Shown in pieces: positions 6,907 through 14,519 of a DNA stretch of 23,787 nucleotides (position 1 is its first letter; the number at the start of each line of letters is the position of its first letter). The stretch comes from Chloroflexota bacterium (lineage in GTDB: Bacteria; Chloroflexota; UBA5177; JANWHV01): the NCBI GenBank assembly GCA_028287725.1, contig JAQBPC010000669.1:1-23787 (forward strand), read 5' to 3'. The notes under the pieces are model-generated. The model had not been told where the DNA came from, searched no databases, and saw nothing but the letters and a program-made list of their open reading frames with translations. The position numbers and the translations under genes are program-made.

Positions 6907-7494
6907 ATGAACAGGATTCTCACGAGAGTGCGGGAAGACATTGCCGTGGTCTTCGAAAAGGATCCAGCGGCGAAAAGCGTCGCTGAGGTCCTGCTCTATC
7001 CCGGCTTACACGCGCTCTGGGCATATCGCCTGTCCCACCGCCTATACGAGCGCAAAGTACCGTTCGTGCCGCGGCTTATAAGTCAGATTGCACGGATCCT
7101 GACCGGCGGAATCGAGATCCATCCAGGCGCGAAAATAGGACGGCGCTTCTTCATCGACCATGGATCAGGCGTCGTAATCGGGGAGACCGCCGAAATTGGC
7201 GACAACGTGATGCTCTATCATCAGGTTACGCTGGGCGCCACCGGGTGGTGGAAGGACATGAAGTCCGGCCGGGTAAAGCGCCATCCCACGATCGAGAACG
7301 ACGTAGTAATTGGCTGTGGCGCCAGCCTCCTCGGGCCGATAACGGTTGGAGCCGGCAGCAAAATCGGTGCAATGGCATTGGTCATCGATAACGTACCGCC
7401 CGGCTCTATCGTGGTCGGAGCTCCGGCTACCGTGCTGCGACGAGCACGAATGTCGGACACCGAGCTAGAGGATGCGTCGCGGCACATTGGCTAA
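6907..7494 (+). CDS. cysE: Serine O-acetyltransferase
   Basis: 195 residues. Transfers acetyl from acetyl-CoA to L-serine, the committed step of cysteine synthesis. The left-handed beta-helix is seen as hexapeptide repeats from about residue 75 on. The catalytic segment FFIDHGSGVVIGETAEIGD and HQVTLGATG are typical. The protein is the short form, with a reduced N-terminal helical domain compared with the roughly 270-residue enterobacterial enzyme. I chose ATG 6907 because AAAGGA lies seven nt upstream. A longer reading from 6856 would place the N-terminus inside the terminator hairpin. Control is by the T-box for cysteinyl-tRNA. Its TAA overlaps the TAG of the convergent RCK_N gene. No cysK lies nearby. 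Confidence 0.95.
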   Translation: MNRILTRVREDIAVVFEKDPAAKSVAEVLLYPGLHALWAYRLSHRLYERKVPFVPRLISQIARILTGGIEIHPGAKIGRRFFIDHGSGVVIGETAEIGDNVMLYHQVTLGATGWWKDMKSGRVKRHPTIENDVVIGCGASLLGPITVGAGSKIGAMALVIDNVPPGSIVVGAPATVLRRARMSDTELEDASRHIG

Positions 7495-7913
7495 TCGCAG
7501 TCGACCGTTGGTACGCGCCCAAGCAGCGTATCGTATATGAGTTGCGAGCCCAGCACGGTTGGCGAAATGGTTTGCAGGCCCATTTCTGCATAGATCTCCC
7601 CACGCAGCGGGTCGCTTACCCTCGAGATGACTCGTGGGACGCCGAAAAGCTCCCTCGCATACTGACTTGCAGTCAAGTTGCGGTTGTCGCCACTCGTGCA
7701 CGCAATGAATACGTCCGAGCCGCCGACTCCAGCCTCTTCTAATACGTCTGTTTCCAGGCCATCCCCATGGACGGTCCGGCCATTGAAACGCGGTCCCAGC
7801 CGAGCGAACGACTCGTTCGCCGTATCAAGGACGGTCACGCTGTGGCCCTTTGAATCAAGATTCTTGGCCAGCTGGGCGCCCATTCGACCGCACCCGAGGA
7901 TAAAGACCTTCAC
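7491..7913 (-). CDS. Lone RCK_N (TrkA-N) NAD-binding protein
   Basis: 140 residues, one Rossmann domain of the TrkA/KtrA type that gates potassium channels and transporters. The N-terminus VKVFILGCGRMGAQLAK contains the GxGxxG dinucleotide loop (residues 7-12), and D30 ends the second strand (VTVLD), where the family binds the adenosine ribose. VHGDGLETDVLEEAGV is also typical. There is no RCK_C (TrkA-C) domain and no ion-channel or TrkH/KtrB gene in the window, so the partner must be elsewhere. I chose GTG 7913 because GGAGA lies just upstream and the domain begins there; a longer reading to 8117 adds 68 residues without family likeness. The gene follows the RecQ-like gene by 100 nt on the same strand. 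Confidence 0.88.
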   Translation of the reverse strand: MKVFILGCGRMGAQLAKNLDSKGHSVTVLDTANESFARLGPRFNGRTVHGDGLETDVLEEAGVGGSDVFIACTSGDNRNLTASQYARELFGVPRVISRVSDPLRGEIYAEMGLQTISPTVLGSQLIYDTLLGRVPTVDCD

Positions 7914-8013
7914 GCTATTCTTCTCCGATTTGCTTGAGCATCGTCGTCGGGTCTCATGTCGACTAGTTGAATTAATAGGTTGATAGGAGTAAACCCGGCC
8001 CGGGACCAAAGGG

Positions 8014-9933
8014 TCATATCGTATCCCGGTCGCCGTCCGAGGCCTCCCAGGCAGCGAGCGAGTTTCTCCCAGCATCGCTGATACCATACACTTCCCCCAG
8101 ATTACCAGGAAGTGCATCTAGAAGATGCCGGGCGAACATCTCCTCCACAAGTTGTGCCACCCGCTGCTTGTCGTACGACCTGCCGACATCCTTCAGTGCG
8201 GCAGCCACAACGCGATGTACGGCGCCACGCGGCATGTTAAACGGTAAAGCCGCGACCGCCATCAGTGCCAGGACGATATCGGCGCGAGGCGCTGAGACCG
8301 CGGATCGAGATTCGCGCTTACAGCGATCGCAAACACCGCAGGGAGGCGACGTGGCCCAGGCAAGGGTTACTTCGAGTGCCTGCCTGCGACAACCGTTTCC
8401 CGAGAGAAGTTGAACTATACCAGCCGCGTCCTTCTTTGCGCGAGCCTCGAAACTACGCACCAGCCGTGATATCTCTTCGGGCGCCGCCGATCGTGCGCCC
8501 TTTATGGCGTACAATCTGTCACGCCCATGTCCGCGGTACGCCATGCTTCCGGATCGCTCCGCTTGCAGAAGGTCACGCTGTAGTTCCTGAGGCGAAAGCT
8601 GCATGTCGATCGCCAGCGCAAGTGGCTCGATAGGCGCAGGCTGCCCCACGGTTGCCCCGATCGCGGCCCGCAAGCGAGCGGCGACCGGCGGCACATCGTC
8701 AAGTACGGTTATGCTCGCTCCACGTGGCAGATCGTCACACCGAACAACATAGCCGGCAAGCTCCAAGACAAAGAGCGAGGTCTTGAATTGCTCGTCGCGC
8801 AAGCGGTTTGTACCGCGTGCGGACTTGTGAAGTCCGTCTCCCGAGACCATCGCAAATCCACTCCGAGCCAAGGCCAGTAGATGGCGGTACGTTTCTCGTA
8901 CCTGGGCGATTGTTGGCACGCGCGACAGGCTATGGCCCGCTAAGTCGGTCAGGTCCCCTGCCGTATACAAGACAGTGACATGCAGCCGGTTGCGAGAGTT
9001 CTCAGCCCAGCCGGAAAAACGCACGAGCGCCTCCGGCGATGAAGGTGGATGCGAGAAAACTAACTGGTCTGGGCATACCATCGCCGGCTCCGCCGCAAGC
9101 GCCTCTGTTGCAACCAGGGCGCGCAATCGCCCGCCTCTATAGGCAGCAAGCATAGTTTCGCGTTCGGAGAGCGAGAGTCCAGCGTGATAGAGCGCGCAGT
9201 CAATCCCAAGTGACTGCAATGACGCGGTGATTCGGCTCGCGGTACCTCGAGTTGGGCTGATTACGACGGCCCTACGTCCCGAGGGACGAAGGTGCTTGCG
9301 GATGTGCTCAAGTCGTTCCCGTTCAAGTCTCATGCGCGTAAACCGGAGCACGGTCTGTTCCGGCACGACCGGACCTTGTCGAAACACCGGGGCGCCGGCC
9401 TGACCCTGCATGAGGGCGATACGCGCCAAACTCAAGGGATCACAGGTCGTGAGTATGGATGGGTTTGGAAACTCGCGGGTGAGCCGCCGTTTGATCTCCA
9501 GCGCGCGGAGCGAGCCGTCGTTGATGCCGGGCGCAAGACTAGATACGTCGACTACGTATAAGCCAGGAGGAGCGACTACGAACGAGTGGGTCACCTGTGC
9601 CAGCCAGAGCTGGTCTGGGTCCAGCACAAGAACGCGAAAAATACCGGCTTCGTATTCGGTAAGTCGTAACGAAAACTCCGTCGCCTCGGCTGCAGGGGGC
9701 AGAATGCACATGCGCCCAATTGCGCCAATTTGCGATTCGGAGATGCTCCGATAGGTGTCGGGCCATTCGCTGATAACCACCGCCGGCGTGCTGGGGCGCG
9801 CAGCTTCCGTTAGAACGAGCGCAGCACGGTTCCTGATGCCCGCAACTAACAACAGGGCGCTGCCACCCGCGTCCAGTGTCGCCGCAAGCGAACGGGGAGC
9901 GAAAGGTCCGCGTGACTGTGCCTCTACTTGCAT
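8014..9933 (-). CDS. RecQ-fold protein with degenerate helicase motifs
   Basis: 639 residues that align along the RecQ plan. Where RecQ has Walker A (TGGGKS) this protein has LLVAGIRNRA (about 28-37). Where the DEAH box should be it has YVVDVSSLAPGIND (126-139). LTTCDPLSLARI (161-172) matches the LTATA region. The second RecA-like domain is clear: VVISPTRGTASRI, ALYHAGLSLSERE (247-259) and LVATEALA (273-280). Motif VI, QETGRAGRDG in RecQ, is RFSGWAENSRN (305-315), without the arginine finger. The zinc site is intact: GCRRQALE (C515) and CGVCDRC (C532, C535, C538). A winged-helix-like region follows. ATP hydrolysis is therefore unlikely, while DNA binding may remain. The frame is open throughout. 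No Shine-Dalgarno precedes the ATG. Confidence 0.82.
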   Translation of the reverse strand: MQVEAQSRGPFAPRSLAATLDAGGSALLLVAGIRNRAALVLTEAARPSTPAVVISEWPDTYRSISESQIGAIGRMCILPPAAEATEFSLRLTEYEAGIFRVLVLDPDQLWLAQVTHSFVVAPPGLYVVDVSSLAPGINDGSLRALEIKRRLTREFPNPSILTTCDPLSLARIALMQGQAGAPVFRQGPVVPEQTVLRFTRMRLERERLEHIRKHLRPSGRRAVVISPTRGTASRITASLQSLGIDCALYHAGLSLSERETMLAAYRGGRLRALVATEALAAEPAMVCPDQLVFSHPPSSPEALVRFSGWAENSRNRLHVTVLYTAGDLTDLAGHSLSRVPTIAQVRETYRHLLALARSGFAMVSGDGLHKSARGTNRLRDEQFKTSLFVLELAGYVVRCDDLPRGASITVLDDVPPVAARLRAAIGATVGQPAPIEPLALAIDMQLSPQELQRDLLQAERSGSMAYRGHGRDRLYAIKGARSAAPEEISRLVRSFEARAKKDAAGIVQLLSGNGCRRQALEVTLAWATSPPCGVCDRCKRESRSAVSAPRADIVLALMAVAALPFNMPRGAVHRVVAAALKDVGRSYDKQRVAQLVEEMFARHLLDALPGNLGEVYGISDAGRNSLAAWEASDGDRDTI

Positions 9934-10003
9934 ATCTGCACTTTACCGCACCATTTCGGCATCCGAAACTTTGGTTACACTGGAAATGCCTAGGAGATTC
10001 ACA

Positions 10004-10891
10004 ATGCGGGTAATCAAGATCAGTCCCCGCGGCTACTGCTACGGGGTAGTGGACGCGATACAGATGGCCAAGCGGGTCGCACGCGACCCGAATGTACCAC
10101 GGCCAATTCACGTCCTTGGACAAATTGTGCATAACCATCATGCCGTCGAAAGCCTCAACGCGCTTGGAATTGTAACGCTCGACGGTTCGGCCCGAATGGC
10201 GCTTCTCGACAGGATCAGCGAGGGAACCGTGATTTTTACAGCACACGGTGTCTCTCCCGCGATTAAGACAGCAGCGGCGGCAAAGGGCTTGAACTGCATT
10301 GACGCCACATGCCCTGACGTCACCAAGACACATGACCTGGTGATATCACTTGTATCACAGGGCTATGAGGTAATCTACGTCGGGAAGACCGGCCATCCTG
10401 AGCCGGAAGGCGTCATTGGCGAGGCACCTGGTCATGTACACCTCGTCGAAACGAGCGATGACGTCGACAAGCTCAAGCTGACAGCGCCCCTGATTGCCGT
10501 TGCCACGCAAACCACGCTCAGTCGATGGGACACCGCTTCGGTCATCGATCACATCAAGGACCGTTATCCGCAAGCAGTGGTAAACAACGATATTTGTCAT
10601 GCCACGCATGAGCGGCAGGAAGCCGCGACGACGCAGGTGAGCGAAGCGGACCTTGTGCTGGTAGTTGGCGATGAGCGAAGTAATAACTCAAAGCGTCTCG
10701 TACAGGTCGTGCAGGAAATCGCGGGCAAGCCGGCGCGCCTCATCGACAGTGTCGACGACATTGACCCCGCGTGGTTTAACGGACTCTCGACCGTGGCGGT
10801 GACTTCCGGTTCATCCACGCCCACCGAGATCACGCGTGCCGTTATCCAACTGCTTGAAGCACTTGAGCCCCTGCCTGCAGCTGCAAATTAG
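10004..10891 (+). CDS. ispH: 4-hydroxy-3-methylbut-2-enyl diphosphate reductase
   Basis: 295 residues. Last enzyme of the MEP isoprenoid pathway, making IPP and DMAPP with a [4Fe-4S] cluster. The three cluster cysteines are visible: GYCYGV (C12), ATCPDVTKTH (C103) and NDICHATHERQ (C198). Also present are HNHHAVE, the catalytic-region TAHGV, RSNNSKRL and SGSSTPTEI. I chose ATG 10004 because TAGGAG lies at 9991-9996 and the family begins with this VIKISPRGYC segment. The open frame extends upstream to 9755, antisense to the RecQ-like gene, but that part has no family likeness. It is divergent from the RecQ-like gene and followed 11 nt later by lysA, probably co-transcribed. Confidence 0.97.
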   Translation: MRVIKISPRGYCYGVVDAIQMAKRVARDPNVPRPIHVLGQIVHNHHAVESLNALGIVTLDGSARMALLDRISEGTVIFTAHGVSPAIKTAAAAKGLNCIDATCPDVTKTHDLVISLVSQGYEVIYVGKTGHPEPEGVIGEAPGHVHLVETSDDVDKLKLTAPLIAVATQTTLSRWDTASVIDHIKDRYPQAVVNNDICHATHERQEAATTQVSEADLVLVVGDERSNNSKRLVQVVQEIAGKPARLIDSVDDIDPAWFNGLSTVAVTSGSSTPTEITRAVIQLLEALEPLPAAAN

Positions 10892-10902
10892 ATTGGAAGA
10901 GT

Positions 10903-12195
10903 GTGGGCGACGTTCACCCCGCGCTGCCTGAAAGCGCAGCGATAGACGGCGATGGCGTGCTCATGCTTGGCGGCTGCCGCATCACCGACCTTGTGGAACG
11001 TTTTGGTACTCCGCTCTACGTGTTTGACCGAGCGTCCATCCTTGAGCGCCTCTCAACCTGTGTCACTGCTTTGGGTCCCAACGGATCCTTGCACTATGCA
11101 TGTAAGGCGTACCTTGCGACGTGGTTATTGAAGCTGCTACGCCAGGCAGGTGCGGGCATTGACGTATGTTCGTCGTCCGAGCTCGCCATAGCGATCGCCG
11201 GGGGGATTGAGCCGCAACATATTCGGCTGCACGGCAACAACAAATCCGGACCTCTACTCGCCGAGGCAATTGCTCGTTGCATCGGAGCAATAGTCGTCGA
11301 TGGCCTCGCAGAGCTGCAGGAAGTAATCTCCTGCGCGCGCGGTCTACGCCTCCGCGCGTCGATCCTCCTTCGCCTGAATCCCGGGATTGAGGCACACACG
11401 CACCGCTATCTCCAGACCGGCATCCTGGACAGCAAGTTCGGCATCCCGGTCACGACTGGTGATGCGCGGCTCGCGGTGGGGAATGCCCTGGCAGCTCCTG
11501 ACGCCGTCGAGCTACTGGGCTACCACGCGCACATCGGCACGCAAATTCTAGAGCTCGAACCATATGAACTGCTCATGCAGACCTTGTTGTCCTTCGCAAA
11601 GGAGGTCTATGCCGAGACCGGTTACACGCCGTCTCAGCTCAGTCCGGGTGGCGGCGTCGGCATCACCTATACCGACGAGACCCCGCCGAGCCTGGCATCA
11701 TGGATCGGTGCGCTCCGTGAGCAAGTCGAACGTGCCGGCATGGGCGGAAGTTTGCACCTCAGTGTCGAGCTCGGTCGTGCAATTATCGGCACAGCGGGAA
11801 CGGCAATATATACCACCGGTACGGTTAAACGAGTCGGAGACATCCGGACCTTCGTGAGCCTGGACGGCGGCATGGCGGACAACATTCGACCTGCCCTGTA
11901 CGGCGCTCGCTATGCGGCCATCGCCGGCACAAAAATGCACGCGCCAAACACTCAGACCGTCACTCTTGCCGGTCCCTACTGTGAGTCAGGAGACCTCTTG
12001 GTTGCGGGCGTTGATATGCCGAATCTGGACCCAGGTGATTTGGTAGTGCTCCCCGCGGCCGGCGCCTACTGCTTACCCATGAGCAGCAACTACAATGGGG
12101 CGTTGCGACCGGCCGTCGTCGTGGTAGACAACGGCAGCGCAGCTCTTGTGCAGCGCCGCCAAACGCTGCAAGACCTTCTAGCGCTGGACGTCTGA
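10903..12195 (+). CDS. lysA: Diaminopimelate decarboxylase
   Basis: 430 residues with a GTG start. PLP enzyme that decarboxylates meso-diaminopimelate to L-lysine. Family motifs are YACKAY (K68, the PLP lysine), DVCSSSEL, RLHGNNKS, the YHAHIGTQI histidine segment, SPGGGVGITY, VELGRAIIG and the C-terminal active-site block GPYCESGDLL. The N-terminal stretch before FGTPLYVFD is of usual length, so the GTG at 10903 is preferred over the internal ATG near 10963. GGAAGA lies close upstream. It follows ispH by 11 nt and probably shares its transcript. Diaminopimelate supply links it in theme to the cell-wall genes murT-gatD further on. Confidence 0.95.
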   Translation: MGDVHPALPESAAIDGDGVLMLGGCRITDLVERFGTPLYVFDRASILERLSTCVTALGPNGSLHYACKAYLATWLLKLLRQAGAGIDVCSSSELAIAIAGGIEPQHIRLHGNNKSGPLLAEAIARCIGAIVVDGLAELQEVISCARGLRLRASILLRLNPGIEAHTHRYLQTGILDSKFGIPVTTGDARLAVGNALAAPDAVELLGYHAHIGTQILELEPYELLMQTLLSFAKEVYAETGYTPSQLSPGGGVGITYTDETPPSLASWIGALREQVERAGMGGSLHLSVELGRAIIGTAGTAIYTTGTVKRVGDIRTFVSLDGGMADNIRPALYGARYAAIAGTKMHAPNTQTVTLAGPYCESGDLLVAGVDMPNLDPGDLVVLPAAGAYCLPMSSNYNGALRPAVVVVDNGSAALVQRRQTLQDLLALDV

Positions 12196-12304
12196 GCAAG
12201 GTCGTCAGGCACATACTGGCTCGCCTGCGACCGGCAAAGTCTGCACGTTCATCACGGGTGGTCATTCGGCCAGGCGAATGCGCTGGCGCAATTGCTCGTG
12301 CCGC

Positions 12305-12760
12305 TTAACGCCCGGCGGCGACGCGAGCACCCAATTCTCGCAGCGCGGGTAGCGCCACCATGATCATGGCACGATGCTCCGGCGCTAAAGACTCAATAGC
12401 CTCGGCGACGCCACGAACCCAACCTGACGACGTGGCGCTCTTAGCGCTAACGCCGCTTTCCGTAATGCTGACGAGAACGGTTCGCCAATCCTGCTCGTCG
12501 TGCCGGCGATCGACCAGGCCCTTCCGTACCAGGATCTTGATTGTCGAAGTCATAGTCGGTGCGGTCACGCCAACGCCTTCCGCTAGGTCGAGCATGGCGC
12601 ATGGCCCGTTCGCCTCGAGATAGGTCAGCACGGCAAGTTGGCTCCGAGTCACGCGGACATCACCGCCTGCTGCATCCGGTGTGCTCATGCGGGCGATGTT
12701 TACCGCGGCGTCGAGAATGCCCGCCGCGAGCACCTGAAACTCTGACGGCACCTCTGCCAT
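12305..12760 (-). CDS. MarR-family transcriptional regulator
   Basis: 151 residues. The winged-helix core runs from about VTRSQLAVLTYLEANG through LAEGVGVTAPTMTSTIKILVRKGLVDRR (recognition helix) to the wing HDEQDWRTVLVSITESG. Flanking helices at both ends fit the MarR dimer interface. No cysteine-based redox sensor or known ligand pocket could be assigned. ATG 12760 was chosen because GGAGG lies seven nt upstream; the open frame reaches 12799 but without a better start. The gene converges on lysA and is divergent from rpe. The 12761-13040 region carries direct and inverted repeats suited to autoregulation. Confidence 0.92.
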   Translation of the reverse strand: MAEVPSEFQVLAAGILDAAVNIARMSTPDAAGGDVRVTRSQLAVLTYLEANGPCAMLDLAEGVGVTAPTMTSTIKILVRKGLVDRRHDEQDWRTVLVSITESGVSAKSATSSGWVRGVAEAIESLAPEHRAMIMVALPALRELGARVAAGR

Positions 12761-13040
12761 GCTGACCTCCAATATCTCGTACGAACTGAATAACGCCAAT
12801 TCCTTAGTTATACCATTTCTTCGAGGGAAGAATATTTAGTTATGCATTTCTAGTGTGCTACGTTTCCTCCGGCTAAGCATCATAAAGGTAACATATTACT
12901 TCGCTTATCTAATATTAAGGCGGCACGTGAGCACAATAGTGCACATGTTGGAGGGCCGCGGCATTAACATGGACAATAGTGATAGAGGCTGGCTGGGCCT
13001 AATGGCGTAATTGAACACATTCTTTGGTGGGGGGTTGAAC
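12761..13040. other. AT-richer intergenic region between marR and rpe
   Basis: A 280-bp divergent spacer, clearly AT-richer than its flanks. Besides the marR-side repeats it has TAATAT/TATCTAAT -10-like boxes around 12906-12917, a GCAC-AATA-GTGC inverted repeat (12931-12942), ACAATAGTG twice (12933-12941 and 12973-12981), and a possible 21-codon reading frame (12945-13010). The function of the rpe-side repeats is unknown. Confidence 0.5.
12804..12850. promoter_or_regulatory. Direct and inverted repeats upstream of marR, candidate operator
   Basis: TTAGTTAT followed one base later by CATTTCT occurs at 12804-12820 (TTAGTTAT-AC-CATTTCT form) and again at 12836-12850, 32 bp apart, so both copies face the same side of the helix. 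Between them TTCTTC-GAGG-GAAGAA (12817-12832) is an inverted repeat. Position, 44 bp and more upstream of the marR ATG, fits MarR self-repression. Confidence 0.45.
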
Positions 13041-13754
13041 GTGGAAGCTGATCCAGGTGCCGGCGGTTACAGAGCGGCAAACATTCGACTTGCGCCCTCC
13101 ATCCTCACAGCCGACCTTGGTCGACTGGCCGACGAAATTCGCGCGGCCGAGACCGCCGGCGTCGACTGGGTTCACCTCGACGTCATGGACGGTCGCTTCG
13201 TTCCCAATATCTCCATCGGCCCATTAATCGTCTCGGCAGTTAGGAAGGTCACAAATCTCCCACTCGACGTACATCTGATGATCGTCGAGCCAGAGAAATA
13301 CGTCGCCGCGTTTGCCGAGGCTGGGGCTAACAGCATCACTGTGCATGCCGAAGCCAGCGTCCACTTGCATCGATTGATCTATCAGATTCGCGATCTAGGA
13401 ACGCGTGCCGGTGTGGCAATCAATCCAGCAACGCCGCTGTCCGCGGTCGAGGAGATCATTAACGATATCAACGTTCTGTTGGTGATGAGTGTCAATCCTG
13501 GCTTCGGCGGTCAGTCATTTATTCCGTCAGCATTGAGCAAGATTCGCCGTGCGCGCTCGCTGGTGGACCGCTCGAAGTCCTCTGCGGATCTTGAAGTCGA
13601 CGGCGGGATTAATGCAGAAAATATTGCAGAAGCCGCAAGAGCCGGTGCGGACGTGTTTGTCGCGGGATCGTCGGTCTACAACAAGACGCGGTCCGTGAAC
13701 GAATCTGTCGCCTTATTGCGCGGCGCTCTCCTCGCGGGCGAAGCATCGTCGTAG
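13041..13754 (+). CDS. rpe: Ribulose-phosphate 3-epimerase
   Basis: 237 residues. Interconverts ribulose-5-phosphate and xylulose-5-phosphate in the pentose phosphate pathway. TIM-barrel motifs are APSILTADLG, HLDVMDGRFVPNISIG (metal and catalytic Asp), DVHLMIVEPEKY, ITVHAEA, VMSVNPGFGGQ and EVDGGINAENI. The start is chosen as GTG 13041, preceded by a G-rich GGTGGGGGG seven nt up; family likeness begins at residue 14. A TTG at 13011 would add ten residues and directly abuts the stop of a tiny upstream frame. Its 3' end converges on gatD with a 21-nt gap. Confidence 0.94.
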   Translation: MEADPGAGGYRAANIRLAPSILTADLGRLADEIRAAETAGVDWVHLDVMDGRFVPNISIGPLIVSAVRKVTNLPLDVHLMIVEPEKYVAAFAEAGANSITVHAEASVHLHRLIYQIRDLGTRAGVAINPATPLSAVEEIINDINVLLVMSVNPGFGGQSFIPSALSKIRRARSLVDRSKSSADLEVDGGINAENIAEAARAGADVFVAGSSVYNKTRSVNESVALLRGALLAGEASS

Positions 13755-13775
13755 CCGAACGCGTACTATCGGACG

Positions 13776-14519
13776 TCAGGAAGCTACGCCAAGCTTTGCC
13801 AGCAGGGCATTGCGTGCCCTTACCTCGACAGTGTTGTCGATCGGCGCAAGCTTAATGTCAATGCCTCGGCGTAGCAGCGCCAGCGAGATCAACTCGTCCG
13901 CAAAATCGGGATTCTTCGGCAGTAGCGAGCCGTGAAGGTACGTGCCGAACGCATTGTTCTCGATAGCTCCCTCGTTGCCATCCTTGCCGTTGTTGCCGGA
14001 GCCAACCGCGACCGATGCCAATGGACGTGAACCTGTCAAGGTTGTGCGGCCTCCGTGGTTCTCAAAACCAACCAGCCAGGAATTGTCCCGCCGCGCCGCC
14101 ACGTTACCGACGCAACGTGGCGCGCCAGGCCCAGGGTGGACAGTAGAGGCCTTGAAGTGTCCAAGACCCGGCAACTGCTCGCCGGTAGCCGGTTTGTAAG
14201 ATTCCGCCAGCAGTTGATAACCGCCGCAAATCGCCAGGCACACGAGTCCATTGCCAAGTGCATCGAGCAAGCTGTCGCCCTTCGTTTCGAGCAGGTCGTT
14301 GGCCGCAATTGTCTGCTGACGATCCTCACCACCGCCCAAGAAGACCAGGTCATAGTTACGGAAATCCGGTGAAGCCTTGAGGTCGACCTCGTCTACCACT
14401 AGCTCGATGCCTCGCCACCCGCAGCGCTTGGTCAAGCACAGGATATTACCGGCATCGCTATACAGATTCATGAGCCGCGGATAGAGGTACGCGAGGCGTA
14501 GTTTAGGCGAGCCGTTCAT
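13776..14519 (-). CDS. gatD: Lipid II isoglutaminyl synthase, glutaminase subunit GatD
   Basis: 247 residues. CobB/CobQ-type class I glutamine amidotransferase. It frees ammonia from glutamine for MurT to amidate the alpha-carboxyl of the D-Glu residue in lipid II. The nucleophile is C98 in AICGGYQLL, and the catalytic histidine is H196 in GTYLHGSLLPKNP. YPRLMNLYSDAGNI near the N-terminus and FLGGGEDRQQ are also typical of GatD. The ATG overlaps the murT TGA by four nt (ATGA), so translation is probably coupled. The gene order murT-gatD is the usual one. The pairing with MurT makes a CobQ role in cobalamin synthesis unlikely. Confidence 0.94.
   Translation of the reverse strand: MNGSPKLRLAYLYPRLMNLYSDAGNILCLTKRCGWRGIELVVDEVDLKASPDFRNYDLVFLGGGEDRQQTIAANDLLETKGDSLLDALGNGLVCLAICGGYQLLAESYKPATGEQLPGLGHFKASTVHPGPGAPRCVGNVAARRDNSWLVGFENHGGRTTLTGSRPLASVAVGSGNNGKDGNEGAIENNAFGTYLHGSLLPKNPDFADELISLALLRRGIDIKLAPIDNTVEVRARNALLAKLGVAS

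Noticed and set aside
7914..8117. Upstream extension of the RCK_N protein by 68 codons
   Set aside because: The added part overlaps the RecQ-like 3' end on the same strand and shows no family likeness; GTG 7913 has GGAGA upstream.
9755..10003. Upstream extension of ispH by 83 codons
   Set aside because: Antisense to the RecQ-like N-terminus, no IspH likeness, and TAGGAG supports ATG 10004.
9539..10333. 264-residue minus-strand frame crossing the RecQ-like and ispH starts
   Set aside because: It overlaps two genes with clear families and has no recognisable domain, and its residue mix is unlike a folded protein.
12263..12280. CATTCG/CGAATG hairpin between lysA and marR as a terminator
   Set aside because: Only six pairs and no T-run on either strand, so the support is too weak.
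4901..13772. 12-mer GCGTACTATCGG occurring at 4901-4912 and 13761-13772, both near gene ends
   Set aside because: Two copies only, no flanking structure; can be chance in a window of this size.
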